A stretch of DNA of 55,120 nucleotides from DASSBG01 sp965651365. GTDB lineage: Bacteria; Pseudomonadota; Gammaproteobacteria; Xanthomonadales; Rhodanobacteraceae. How positions within the stretch are numbered: position 1 is the stretch's first letter; each line of letters begins with the position of its first letter. Both the position numbers and the translations under genes were made by a program. The notes beneath the pieces are model-generated. The model worked only from the letters and a program-made list of their open reading frames with translations. It was not told the DNA's origin and searched no databases. This document shows, piece after piece, positions 18,627 through 26,214 of this stretch. The DNA is taken from the NCBI GenBank assembly GCA_965651365.1, contig CBFGSA010000002.1, forward strand, positions 1-55,120, given 5' to 3'.

Positions 18627-18837
18627 TGCCGGCTTCCTTGTCGGCATCCGGAGTAGGCGTGTTCTCGGCTTGGGTATGCTTCGCCTCTGCCTGCTGGATG
18701 ACCTGCGCCAGCGCCTGCTGCGCGTGCCGCATTTTCTCCAGCACAGACATCTGGGTCGCCTTTCTGCCATCCATGCCGAACTGGACGTACTCCATGCTCA
18801 GAGCGTGGTAGAAGTTGAACGCTTCGTTTGGGGTCAT
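18607..18837 (-). CDS. Small helical structural-region protein
   Basis: 76 aa from ATG 18837, chosen because AAAAGGAGG lies just upstream; the longer frame has no such signal. The sequence is Gln/Ala/Glu-rich helix with an acidic, Pro-containing tail. Its 3' end overlaps the next gene by 20 bases, suggesting coupling. Unknown family; may be a chaperone or minor component for the 703-aa tail protein. Confidence 0.7.
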   Translation of the reverse strand: MTPNEAFNFYHALSMEYVQFGMDGRKATQMSVLEKMRHAQQALAQVIQQAEAKHTQAENTPTPDADKEAGNDADSG

Positions 18838-18848
18838 ATCGCCTCCTT

Positions 18849-19619
18849 TTAGGCAGATAGAAAGAAAATCCCGTCGAGCCAAATACTGTATGGCTCACCG
18901 ATCAACCCTTCGGGTCCAGACACGCCATCGGCACCTATCCGAAATGTCATGGCCGCATATGACCCGCCACTTGGACTGACTGTGTACACCGCCGCGCCCT
19001 CGGGCCTGCACCCGGCAGGCAAAGTAAATGCCGTCTCGGCATCGCCGCCGGACAATGTGTTGCGAATTCCGCCTCGCAAATACACGATGCCGTTCGGGTC
19101 TTTCCGGTATTGAGGTGCAGGATCACCGTACCCATGATTGATCCAGAATTCAGCGAGCGTAATTGCCTGCCAGTCGCCTGTGGCAATGCTGTCGGCATCA
19201 AGTTCGCCTACGACTTTCAGCGGCCTGTGTGCCGTGATAACGCCGCCCGGAGTTCGATCAACAGTCAGATCAGGATCACTGAACTGTCCAGAAGTGCCAG
19301 CCTGAAACAGCACGGCGCCCGTGGTCCAGCTCCTGGCTATCGTGTTTTCAATGCCGCGCAAGACACCGGTCAGGGTCAGCGTGCCGTTGCCGTTGTCAGT
19401 GACACCGGTGTAGGTGATGATCTCGGTCTTGGTCGGTGGCAGCGCATCATCCTGGATCGTCAGGATGCTGGTGCCGTTGCTGGCGTCGTCGCCGGTTGGG
19501 TCCGGAGGGTCATGGAACAGGCCCGATGCCGCATTGACGGTGATCGACGACGCGACCGCGGAAACATCCGCAGCCAGTGTCACCTTGACGTTGTTCGCGA
19601 GCGTATAGCGTCCCAGCAT
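18849..19619 (-). CDS. Fibre-like virion protein
   Basis: 256 aa. Residues 1-120 are a beta-rich head (SITVNAASGLF, TEIITYTGVTDNGNGTLTLTGVLRG), a pattern common in phage decoration and fibre shaft proteins. Residues about 150-256 form a separate small domain with WQAITLAEFWINHGYGDPAPQY and YLRGGI. Starts two bases after the preceding gene's stop. Probably a fibre or decoration protein. Confidence 0.7.
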   Translation of the reverse strand: MLGRYTLANNVKVTLAADVSAVASSITVNAASGLFHDPPDPTGDDASNGTSILTIQDDALPPTKTEIITYTGVTDNGNGTLTLTGVLRGIENTIARSWTTGAVLFQAGTSGQFSDPDLTVDRTPGGVITAHRPLKVVGELDADSIATGDWQAITLAEFWINHGYGDPAPQYRKDPNGIVYLRGGIRNTLSGGDAETAFTLPAGCRPEGAAVYTVSPSGGSYAAMTFRIGADGVSGPEGLIGEPYSIWLDGIFFLSA

Positions 19620-19620
19620 G

Positions 19621-21195
19621 TCAGAGTTCCTTGACCTTGATCTTGAAATCCACTTCCTTCGTGCGGCCGTCCTCGCTGACCATCGTCAGTGTCAGCTTGT
19701 AGGTGACCCCGTCCAGACCACCTGACGTCCACACCTTGACCCGCTTTACCGGTCCGCTCGGCGTCTCGGACACCTGCACGATGGAGCCGATGACCAGCTC
19801 ACTTGTATTCCCGTCAGTAGCCGAAACAACCGAGCAGGTCGCCGTCTCGATTTCGTCTTTCGGAATCTGCTCAAACCATTCCGTGAAGTCAATGTCGTAG
19901 GGCAGAACATCGGCCGGTTGCTTCTCGAAGGTCTTCATGGGCGTCACGTCGTCGCTGATGTAGATGGTCCAGTCTTCCGGATCGACCGTTGCGGTCCAGT
20001 CTTCAGGCTCCACGATCAGCGTCCTGAAGTCCGGCTCGTCCTCGTACAAGTTCACCAGAAGCTGTACGTTGGCTGTCGCGCCTGCCATTGTCGGCACAGC
20101 GCCAAGTGTCCGGGTAGTGAAATAGCCACTCATTTCCACGTCGGCACCGGCCTCGCCTGCGCCGAACAGCTTTTCCGCCTCATCAAGCAGTGGCGCGGAT
20201 GTGTCGGCTCCGCCAAGCACGGATGCTCCGAGTGTGCGATTTCGGTACACGTCGACCGCCGTGGCCGGGATACCAGCCACACCGAGGCCTTCCAGGAAGG
20301 ACGCCACACTGATTCGTGCTTTCGGTTCGGCGCCCGCTCCGGCCGTGGAATCGCCATACACCATGGCCTTGCGCGACAGGCGAACCGACTGCGCGCTGGC
20401 TCCAGCACTCACCGCATTCGCCCGCAGCGTGACGTGAGCCAACGGAGGATCCATCACTCCACTGGAACCGGCAACTTGCGGGTTGGACAAAAGCACAATC
20501 GCCTTGCTCATCGGCAACAGCGATCCTGCGGATACGTTCACCGCACCTATGGCATACAGCGCCTTCTTCGGGTCAATCGTGTTCTCGGCATCCGCACCGG
20601 CCTGAACGATGCCACCAAGGTCCGCGTGCCGGATACCGCCAATCAAAGAGTCCGGGTTTGCGATGGCCTCAGCCCCCGCCAGAACTTGCGCGAATGCTCG
20701 GCGCTGCACAGCTGTCGATGCGGCATCCGTGGTGACGTTGGTTGATGCGGTTCCGCCGAGAAACTGCGTTTTCGTCAGATCAGCAGTGGCCGAGGCACCG
20801 GCCGACACGTCGCCATCAAAGAACTTGTCGAACGGGTACAGCTCGCCGGAAGCACCGGCAGTCACGTCCGCTTCAAGGAAAATGGGGAAGCTGCCACCCA
20901 GGAAGCTGTCGGTGAGCACGTAGGCCTCAGCGGCCATATTCCGCACAGGACTGAATGTTGCACCGGAAACAGCGGCGCCAGCCAGCGCATTGCTTGCCAG
21001 CGTCCGTTGTCGTGCGATCGCCTGCACCTGCGCCGAGGCACCGGCACTGCTTGACGCCTTGAGCCCTCGGCGTCGTTCGATGGCTGGCAGACTTGCGTTC
21101 GCCCCTGCCGTTACCGCGGCACCCAGCGCAATGATCCGCTGCAGGGTGCCGTTGCCGTTGAGCTCCTGGCTGTTGCACCAGAGAGCATTGATCAT
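19621..21195 (-). CDS. Alanine-rich repeat fibre protein with fibre-adaptor C-terminus
   Basis: 524 aa. About 13 irregular repeats of roughly 25-35 residues carry a small-residue box (AGANA, AGASA, AGADA and similar) between residues 25 and 375. The C-terminal 130 residues are different: two PEDWT segments, then FEKQPADVLPYDIDFTEWF and a beta domain ending IKVKEL, which resembles fibre-to-tail adaptor domains. Gene order (connector, this gene, fibre genes) supports a fibre or attachment role. The repeats are not a family I recognise. Confidence 0.75.
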   Translation of the reverse strand: MINALWCNSQELNGNGTLQRIIALGAAVTAGANASLPAIERRRGLKASSSAGASAQVQAIARQRTLASNALAGAAVSGATFSPVRNMAAEAYVLTDSFLGGSFPIFLEADVTAGASGELYPFDKFFDGDVSAGASATADLTKTQFLGGTASTNVTTDAASTAVQRRAFAQVLAGAEAIANPDSLIGGIRHADLGGIVQAGADAENTIDPKKALYAIGAVNVSAGSLLPMSKAIVLLSNPQVAGSSGVMDPPLAHVTLRANAVSAGASAQSVRLSRKAMVYGDSTAGAGAEPKARISVASFLEGLGVAGIPATAVDVYRNRTLGASVLGGADTSAPLLDEAEKLFGAGEAGADVEMSGYFTTRTLGAVPTMAGATANVQLLVNLYEDEPDFRTLIVEPEDWTATVDPEDWTIYISDDVTPMKTFEKQPADVLPYDIDFTEWFEQIPKDEIETATCSVVSATDGNTSELVIGSIVQVSETPSGPVKRVKVWTSGGLDGVTYKLTLTMVSEDGRTKEVDFKIKVKEL

Positions 21196-21198
21196 GGC

Positions 21199-21612
21199 TT
21201 AGTCGAACGTCACCTTGAGGGCGTTGGCCGGAAAGCTTGGCACATCGGTCGGATCAAGCGTCTTGTTTGCAACCAGTGGACCGTACAGCAGCATGTTGCC
21301 GCCGCTGAGCGCGTCGAAGATCGCCCAATGCGTCACGGTGACGCTGCTGGCGCCGCCCACGGCATCAAACACGATGGTGTTGGCGTTCTTGGTCATGCCG
21401 GTAGAGTCGACAGACGTGAAGGCGCTTGCAGGCGTAGCGCCGCACGACTTGCGGGCATAACCGGTATAGCTCGCCTCGCTGCCGCTGCCATCTTCGCCCG
21501 GGTCGGACGTGAACAGGGCCAGATAGACCTCGCCCGGGCTGGTGTAGCCCGTACCGCGCAAGATGACGTCGGCCATCTTGCCTTCCATGTAGTTGCTGAG
21601 TGCTCCAGACAT
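21199..21612 (-). CDS. Small tail/virion protein
   Basis: 137 aa preceded by AAGGAG at good distance. The segment ILRGTGYTSPGEVYLALFTSDP is characteristic of a family of small beta-rich phage tail or collar proteins, and the rest (TVTHWAIFDALSGGNMLLYGPL) matches that family's second half. Lies between the connector genes and the fibre genes. Confidence 0.75.
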   Translation of the reverse strand: MSGALSNYMEGKMADVILRGTGYTSPGEVYLALFTSDPGEDGSGSEASYTGYARKSCGATPASAFTSVDSTGMTKNANTIVFDAVGGASSVTVTHWAIFDALSGGNMLLYGPLVANKTLDPTDVPSFPANALKVTFD

Positions 21613-21645
21613 TTTGCACGCTCCTTGTGCGCGGGTTGAAATGAA

Positions 21646-22260
21646 TCAGGCCAGTGGCCGTGGTTGAACTCGCATCTGGGTCCAGTTGCCGCTGACCTGC
21701 TTGCGCTTCGCCCTTGCGATCGCTTCGAGTCCGAACTTGTACTGCACCGATGCTTCTTGTGGACTGTGGTACGGCATCCCCGGCTTGTTGCCCATCATGT
21801 CGGCCCTGGCTAGCGCCACGATGCCGTCCCGGTAGTCCTCGGCAAGATCATCCGGAATGCTGCGGGCGTCACGGGTTGGCACCAGCGCGGCACATGCGCT
21901 CAGTGTGCCCTGCTCCTTCGGCGTAGGCCAGACTTCGATCTGGCTGCCCGACAGCGCCCACCATCGCGGTGCTGATGATGTGCTTTGCATGGCCGTCACA
22001 TCACGGCTGCGGGCCTGTCCGCTCAACTGAATACCGTTGTGTTTGACCCAGATCAGGCGCTCAACTCGGCTGCCGCCCGGGGGCTCCAGGTCATAGTTGC
22101 TGACGCCAGGCTGAGTCTGGATATCGTCCAAACGATCCACCCAGGCCATCGAGTCCCGAAAGAACTTCATGGCCGCGCGTCGCAGCGCCGCCAGAATCAC
22201 GGGATCCGGCGCTTGGGACAACCCGGGCCTGGTGTCGTCGAGCAGGTCGTCGAACCGCAT
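21646..22260 (-). CDS. Head-tail connector/adaptor protein
   Basis: 204 aa from ATG 22260, one base after the preceding stop (TGACATG). Starts MRFDDLLDDTRPGL; mixed helical protein with RVERLIWVKHNGIQL and a C-terminal helix (YKFGLEAIARAKR). Its layout recalls adaptor proteins such as T7 gp11 or P22 gp4-type proteins joining portal to tail. Called from order and size rather than a signature motif. Confidence 0.65.
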   Translation of the reverse strand: MRFDDLLDDTRPGLSQAPDPVILAALRRAAMKFFRDSMAWVDRLDDIQTQPGVSNYDLEPPGGSRVERLIWVKHNGIQLSGQARSRDVTAMQSTSSAPRWWALSGSQIEVWPTPKEQGTLSACAALVPTRDARSIPDDLAEDYRDGIVALARADMMGNKPGMPYHSPQEASVQYKFGLEAIARAKRKQVSGNWTQMRVQPRPLA

Positions 22261-22261
22261 G

Positions 22262-23002
22262 TCAGTCCCCAAGCTCCGGCACAGCGGCCGGTGTCGGTGT
22301 CGCGGTCTGCGGCGCCGAAGCCGCGCCGCCCAGCTCCTTGCTCATGCCAATCGTCGTCGAGAACGTCTGCATGTGCGCCGCGGCCCGCGCGGTATTGCCC
22401 GCAAATTCGGCGTCTTTGGCGTAGCACCTGGCCAGCACGTAGTCGACCAGCGGGGCAAGATATTCGTCCGGCAAGTCCAGTGTGTCTGTCGTTGCGGTGG
22501 GTCCATTCTGGTCAACCTCGACGGATGTCGGGATGCCGGAGTAGATCGCTTCAACGTACACGTCAGGCTGGGCCGGCACCGGCGGGTAGACGCTGAACTG
22601 CTTGGGGGCCGCGTTGTCGTAGACGACGTTCTGCACCGTGGCGGATGCGGCCTCTGAATGCCAGTCCGGCAGTTCATTGTCCAGCGCGGCCCGGCTCGTT
22701 TCGCGCACTGCCCGTCCTGCTGTCATTCCGTCCGAGCCCATGTTCCGCGTCAGGCGCAACAGACGGATTCCAGGCAAGACAGTAGCGCCATTCGGATCGG
22801 TTCCGGCCGTCACCGGAATCACCTGCCTTGTCCCTGGCCGCAGTTTGATGCTGGCGGTCACGGCGTTCGCGTCCGGCAGCAGCATCACAATCTGGCGCTG
22901 ACCATCATTGATGTAGTTGGCAAGCTCTGGCAGTGTCCAGCGAACGTGCTGTACGTCGTTCAGGGCAAGTCCCACCCTCTCGATGACGGCTGTCGCTTCC
23001 AC
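22262..23002 (-). CDS. Phage adaptor protein (DUF6682-like)
   Basis: 246 aa. Begins MEATAVIERVGLALND then WTLPELANYINDGQRQIV, the opening of a phage connector family placed after the capsid genes in podoviruses. Strand-rich centre (QFSVYPPVPAQPDVYVEAIY) and a helical end (LVDYVLARCYAKDAEFAGNT). Closely coupled to the second connector gene. Likely part of the ring between portal and tail. Confidence 0.75.
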   Translation of the reverse strand: MEATAVIERVGLALNDVQHVRWTLPELANYINDGQRQIVMLLPDANAVTASIKLRPGTRQVIPVTAGTDPNGATVLPGIRLLRLTRNMGSDGMTAGRAVRETSRAALDNELPDWHSEAASATVQNVVYDNAAPKQFSVYPPVPAQPDVYVEAIYSGIPTSVEVDQNGPTATTDTLDLPDEYLAPLVDYVLARCYAKDAEFAGNTARAAAHMQTFSTTIGMSKELGGAASAPQTATPTPAAVPELGD

Positions 23003-23003
23003 G

Positions 23004-23294
23004 TCATTCCTCGGATTCGTCCAGCAGCTTCTTGAGCTGCGCCTTCTTTGCTCCAGAAGGCACCTTGACCCCGCGGTCTTTCAGAACTTCGAGGATTTCA
23101 GCTTTGCTCGTCGGCTGGTCGTGTGGCGCTGTTTCCTGCTTGTGGTCACCGTCAGCATCAGGCTTCTTCTCAGACGCTTTTGGCGGGCGTTCCGGGTCGG
23201 CGATCAGAATCACCTCGATGTCTGCGCGGCCAGCCAGCAAAGGATGATACGGCCAAACCGGAGATTGCGTACCTTTCTTTCGGCATACCTGCAT
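23004..23294 (-). CDS. Small protein with SAP/HeH-like C-terminal helix pair
   Basis: 96 aa from ATG 23294, preceded by AGGAG. A charged, disordered middle is followed by SKAEILEVLKDRGVKVPSGA and KKAQLKKLLDE, a helix-extended-helix pattern of SAP/HeH type that often binds nucleic acid. Starts one base before the adaptor gene's territory (gap of one base). Common beside capsid genes; exact role unknown. Confidence 0.7.
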   Translation of the reverse strand: MQVCRKKGTQSPVWPYHPLLAGRADIEVILIADPERPPKASEKKPDADGDHKQETAPHDQPTSKAEILEVLKDRGVKVPSGAKKAQLKKLLDESEE

Positions 23295-23313
23295 GATTGC
23301 TTCTCCTGAAAAG

Positions 23314-23337
23314 GGCGGGCCGTTGTACTGGCCCGCC
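23314..23337 (-). terminator. GC hairpin between decoration gene and SAP-like gene
   Basis: GGCGGGCC (23314-23321) and GGCCCGCC (23330-23337) pair over eight bases with an eight-base loop. On the minus strand the hairpin is followed by CTTTTC and then the RBS of the next gene. It could be a weak terminator or an attenuator or stabiliser that sets decoration protein above downstream genes. Confidence 0.45.
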
Positions 23338-23361
23338 AAACCACTGCCCTGTGGTCGTTGG

Positions 23362-23787
23362 TTAGAATGCCTCGCCGATGATGGCGTAGACTGTGACCTG
23401 GCCCTGTGTCGTGGCAACCGCCGCGCCCGTGGTCATGGTCAGGTTGCCGTCCGTGGTGCCGACCTTGCCGACACCAGCACCGGCCGCCGCTGACGTAGTT
23501 CCCGCGGCAGAGTCGGCAGCCGTGGCGCCCAGAATGGCCCCGCCGCCAGTGCGGTCATCGTCGATCTTCAGGGTGACGCCAGAATCTGACGGTGAATCCA
23601 CGCGGAAGTAGGCCGCGTGTACAAACTCACCCTTGTTGATCGGGATCAGGTTGAGTGTGTCGCCGCCCGATGCCGCCAGGGCGTACTCACCAAGATCAAC
23701 CGTGATCTTGGCCGAACGATACGGAGACGAAGGCCGGTATGTGGTGCCGCCGCCCGCCGCATTCGCAGTTGCGTCTTTCGTAGTCAT
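23362..23787 (-). CDS. Head decoration-like protein
   Basis: 141 aa, Gly/Ala/Thr-rich with beta-prone sequence (AKITVDLGEYALAASGGDTLNLIPI, shown here in part as IPINKGEFVHAAYFRV). It follows the major capsid gene directly, with a strong hairpin in between. Composition, size and position fit a capsid decoration or stabilising protein on the outside of the head. Confidence 0.7.
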   Translation of the reverse strand: MTTKDATANAAGGGTTYRPSSPYRSAKITVDLGEYALAASGGDTLNLIPINKGEFVHAAYFRVDSPSDSGVTLKIDDDRTGGGAILGATAADSAAGTTSAAAGAGVGKVGTTDGNLTMTTGAAVATTQGQVTVYAIIGEAF

Positions 23788-23814
23788 AATGCGTTCCTCG
23801 CTTGAATGGAAGAT

Positions 23815-23836
23815 GCCCGGCGGTCACCCGCCGGGC
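23815..23836 (-). terminator. GC-rich hairpin downstream of major capsid gene
   Basis: GCCCGGCGG (23815-23823), loop tcac, CCGCCGGGC (23828-23836): a perfect nine-base-pair stem eight bases after the capsid stop codon. The following minus-strand sequence (ATCTTCCATTC) is only mildly U-rich, so full termination is unlikely. A partial terminator or a 3' stabiliser for the abundant capsid mRNA is more likely. Confidence 0.5.
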
Positions 23837-23843
23837 TCGGGGC

Positions 23844-24779
23844 TTAGCTGCCAGCCTTGGCGTAGGCGTGCACCAGGGATTCACCCTTGAGCACGTCGAA
23901 GCCGTACACCTGCAGGCCTCGCATCAGGTCACCAAACGTCGATTCTGCGCGCAGAGTCTCGTTCTTCGTAAGCTGAGAGGCGAAGGACAGGGCCGACTTG
24001 TGTCCGCCGATGATGTGGGTGCACTGGTTGCCGCCATCGGTGACGGTAGACAACAGGTTGGACTTGTACACCGTCATGCGGTCCAGCGTGCCGAGCATGC
24101 CGTTGCGGATCGGCGAAGTATCATCGCCGGTCATGTAGGCCTGCTTCAGATCGCTGTTCTTCAGCCGGTTGGCCAGCCATGCCGGGATCACAATCCAGCG
24201 ATCCGACTCGGGCACGTCCTGCTCGTCCAGCACCTGGCCGACATTGGTCATGAACTGGATCGGGTCCACGTCACCGCTGCCGTTGCCAAGCGTCAACGGA
24301 GAGCCGGCGGCACCCATGTTGATGTTGCCGCTGATCTTGCCTGCGGTGCCACCCTGGTTCTTCGCGTCGGCGTCGGCATAGATCTCGCCCAGGACCTCGC
24401 GGTCGATGGCGATCTTCATTTGCTCGCCGGCATCCGCCGCCCAATCGTCGGCATAGTTGATGTCGGACTGAAACTTGTCGATGTCGTCGATGACAGCGTT
24501 CCAGTAGTTTGCGCGGTCGATGGTCAAGTCGACCAGGTTCGGTTCGGGGTGCTGGATATCCAGGCCCTGGCCCTTCTGGTACTTCTTGATCGCGATGTCC
24601 GGCCGCGTGCGGATGTGCACCACGTCGCCCTGCTTGCTGATCTCGCCCTCGTAGTCCGTGTTCGAGATCGCCGCCAGAACGGTGGCTTGGTAGAACTTGG
24701 TCAGGATCTTGCCCGACCAAACTTCGGGGATCAGGATGCCCGACTGTTGCGGAAATCCCGGTGATGCTTTGACTGCCAT
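23844..24779 (-). CDS. Major capsid protein
   Basis: 311 aa, the right size for an HK97-fold coat protein. Opens MAVKASPGFPQQSGILIPEVW, with YEGEISKQGDVVHIRTRP (an N-arm/E-loop type region), RWIVIPAWLANRLKNSD and a C-terminal HIIGGHKSALSFASQL segment that matches the P22-like/P-loop-free coat family. It comes right after the scaffold gene, as expected. No cleavable pro-domain or protease gene is seen, in keeping with a separate scaffold. Confidence 0.9.
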   Translation of the reverse strand: MAVKASPGFPQQSGILIPEVWSGKILTKFYQATVLAAISNTDYEGEISKQGDVVHIRTRPDIAIKKYQKGQGLDIQHPEPNLVDLTIDRANYWNAVIDDIDKFQSDINYADDWAADAGEQMKIAIDREVLGEIYADADAKNQGGTAGKISGNINMGAAGSPLTLGNGSGDVDPIQFMTNVGQVLDEQDVPESDRWIVIPAWLANRLKNSDLKQAYMTGDDTSPIRNGMLGTLDRMTVYKSNLLSTVTDGGNQCTHIIGGHKSALSFASQLTKNETLRAESTFGDLMRGLQVYGFDVLKGESLVHAYAKAGS

Positions 24780-24821
24780 GATGTGCGTCCTCGTCCTTGA
24801 TTTTCGGACGCTGGCCGGGCT

Positions 24822-25853
24822 TTATCTGATTCGCCCTTCGCTGCCAGCGGCCACGATCTGCGCTTCCATTTCCGCGGCCTTCGCCGGAGGAATCTTGCCG
24901 AGCGACACGTCCTTGTAGAACTGCTGCACCTGCGCTTTGGTGAACGTCGGCTTGTCGCCGTCATTCGGAGCGCCGCTGCTCGCTCGGCTTGGCACCTCCT
25001 GTTCGGCCAACGGGTCTGAAGCCCCTTGGTCTGCATTCGCCACACCACCAGTCCGGTTTCGGTTTCCGGCGGCTGGAGCATGCTCGGCGCGGTACGACTC
25101 GAAGAACTTGGCCACCCGGTCAACATCACCTTCCTGGTACGCCGCGACGATCAGGTCCTGTCGAGTCTTGCCGGTCAGCGGCGCCTGTTCGGCAAGCCAC
25201 TGCTGGAACCCTTCACTACTGTCGATGCTGCGCCAATCCGGCACTTGCGCGGCCAGCGCCGCTTCGAACCGGGTCTGTGCCGATGTTGATGCCGCCTGGT
25301 CTGCCTGCTGCTTCACCGGCTCCAGGTTCTGGTTCACCGCCTGCTGGAGTGCGTCAAGCCGTCCTTCCATGCGCCCGTCCATCATTTTCACGATCACGTC
25401 AGCCACTTCCGGGCCGAGCGAATCGCTCAGGGTTTTCTGGAGGTCGGCGGCGGCTGTCTCCCGCTGCTGTGCCTTGTCGTTTTCGCCTTGCTGCTTCAGC
25501 TTGCCGGCCAGCTCGTCCATGCGAGCCTTGGCCTCTTTCAGCTCCTTGTTCAGCCTCGGAACGTCCGCGTTGTACATGCCTTGCAGCGTCAGGTACTTGG
25601 CTTTCCAGTCCGTGCGAGAATCCTCGTCAGACCTGCTTTCCTTGCGCGAATCGGGCTCCTGCCTGGCTTCGCGTTCCTGATTTTCCTTGCTGGCTTCCGC
25701 CTCTGTCTTGGCATCGGCCTCGGGCTGCTGCTGGGTGTTCTTGGGTTCCTGGCCCGGGTCGCCTTCCGGCTCCTGGCTTTTCTTGAAGTCCTCGATCACC
25801 TTTTCGGCACGCGCGTTTGCTTCCTGTACTTGCTTCGGGAGTTTGACTGTCAT
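24822..25853 (-). CDS. Capsid scaffold protein
   Basis: 343 aa from ATG 25853 (MTVKLPKQVQEANARAEKVI); an upstream extension to 25985 would overlap the preceding gene. Very rich in Glu, Lys, Gln and Ala with long predicted coiled coil (residues about 10-230), then a Gln/Ala-rich helical half (FEAALAAQVPDW, DLIVAAYQEGDVDRVAKFF) and a basic C-terminal end. This, plus its place before the coat gene, marks an assembly scaffold. Confidence 0.85.
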   Translation of the reverse strand: MTVKLPKQVQEANARAEKVIEDFKKSQEPEGDPGQEPKNTQQQPEADAKTEAEASKENQEREARQEPDSRKESRSDEDSRTDWKAKYLTLQGMYNADVPRLNKELKEAKARMDELAGKLKQQGENDKAQQRETAAADLQKTLSDSLGPEVADVIVKMMDGRMEGRLDALQQAVNQNLEPVKQQADQAASTSAQTRFEAALAAQVPDWRSIDSSEGFQQWLAEQAPLTGKTRQDLIVAAYQEGDVDRVAKFFESYRAEHAPAAGNRNRTGGVANADQGASDPLAEQEVPSRASSGAPNDGDKPTFTKAQVQQFYKDVSLGKIPPAKAAEMEAQIVAAGSEGRIR

Positions 25854-25920
25854 GGTGTTGTCCTTGCGGTCCTCGTGGGTGTCCGTGGTCACTGGCGGAA
25901 AGCCCGCCTGCTTGCGCGTC

Positions 25921-26169
25921 TCAGAACTCCGTCTTGGTCGCCTGGCGTTTCTTGTCCAGGGCCTCGCGGGCTCCGCCTTGCGCAAGCCTCAGCACATCCT
26001 TGATCATCAACGCAGCACCCTGGCTGCGACCGATGTGCAAAATGTCGGTCGCCGTGTCGGCAGCATCGCGTGCCGCATCCATGCGGCTTTTCAGATCTTC
26101 CATGACCACCGCGAAATCGCGGTCGTGCTGGAGATTCGCGTATGCGTGCAACACTTCGTCTCCGACCAT
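25921..26169 (-). CDS. Small helical protein between portal and scaffold
   Basis: 82 aa, all helical by composition (MEDLKSRMDAARDAADTATD). No membrane segment or motif. Located 42 bases after the portal stop. RBS is weak. Probably a minor head assembly protein; family unknown. Confidence 0.6.
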   Translation of the reverse strand: MVGDEVLHAYANLQHDRDFAVVMEDLKSRMDAARDAADTATDILHIGRSQGAALMIKDVLRLAQGGAREALDKKRQATKTEF

Positions 26170-26201
26170 GTCGCCGATTTTTCTTGATCTTCTGTCAGCG
26201 T

Positions 26202-26214
26202 GGTAGTGAATTAT
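26202..26214 (-). promoter_or_regulatory. Recurrent intergenic motif TAATTCACTA, copy 2
   Basis: Minus-strand GGATAATTCACTACC. The TAA of the portal stop codon is the first triplet of the motif. Same 10-mer as copies near 10687 and 34612. Confidence 0.35.

Noticed and set aside
23802..24764. 320-codon plus-strand frame opposite the major capsid gene
   Set aside because: Exact shadow of the capsid protein gene, His/Val/Asp-rich, no RBS.
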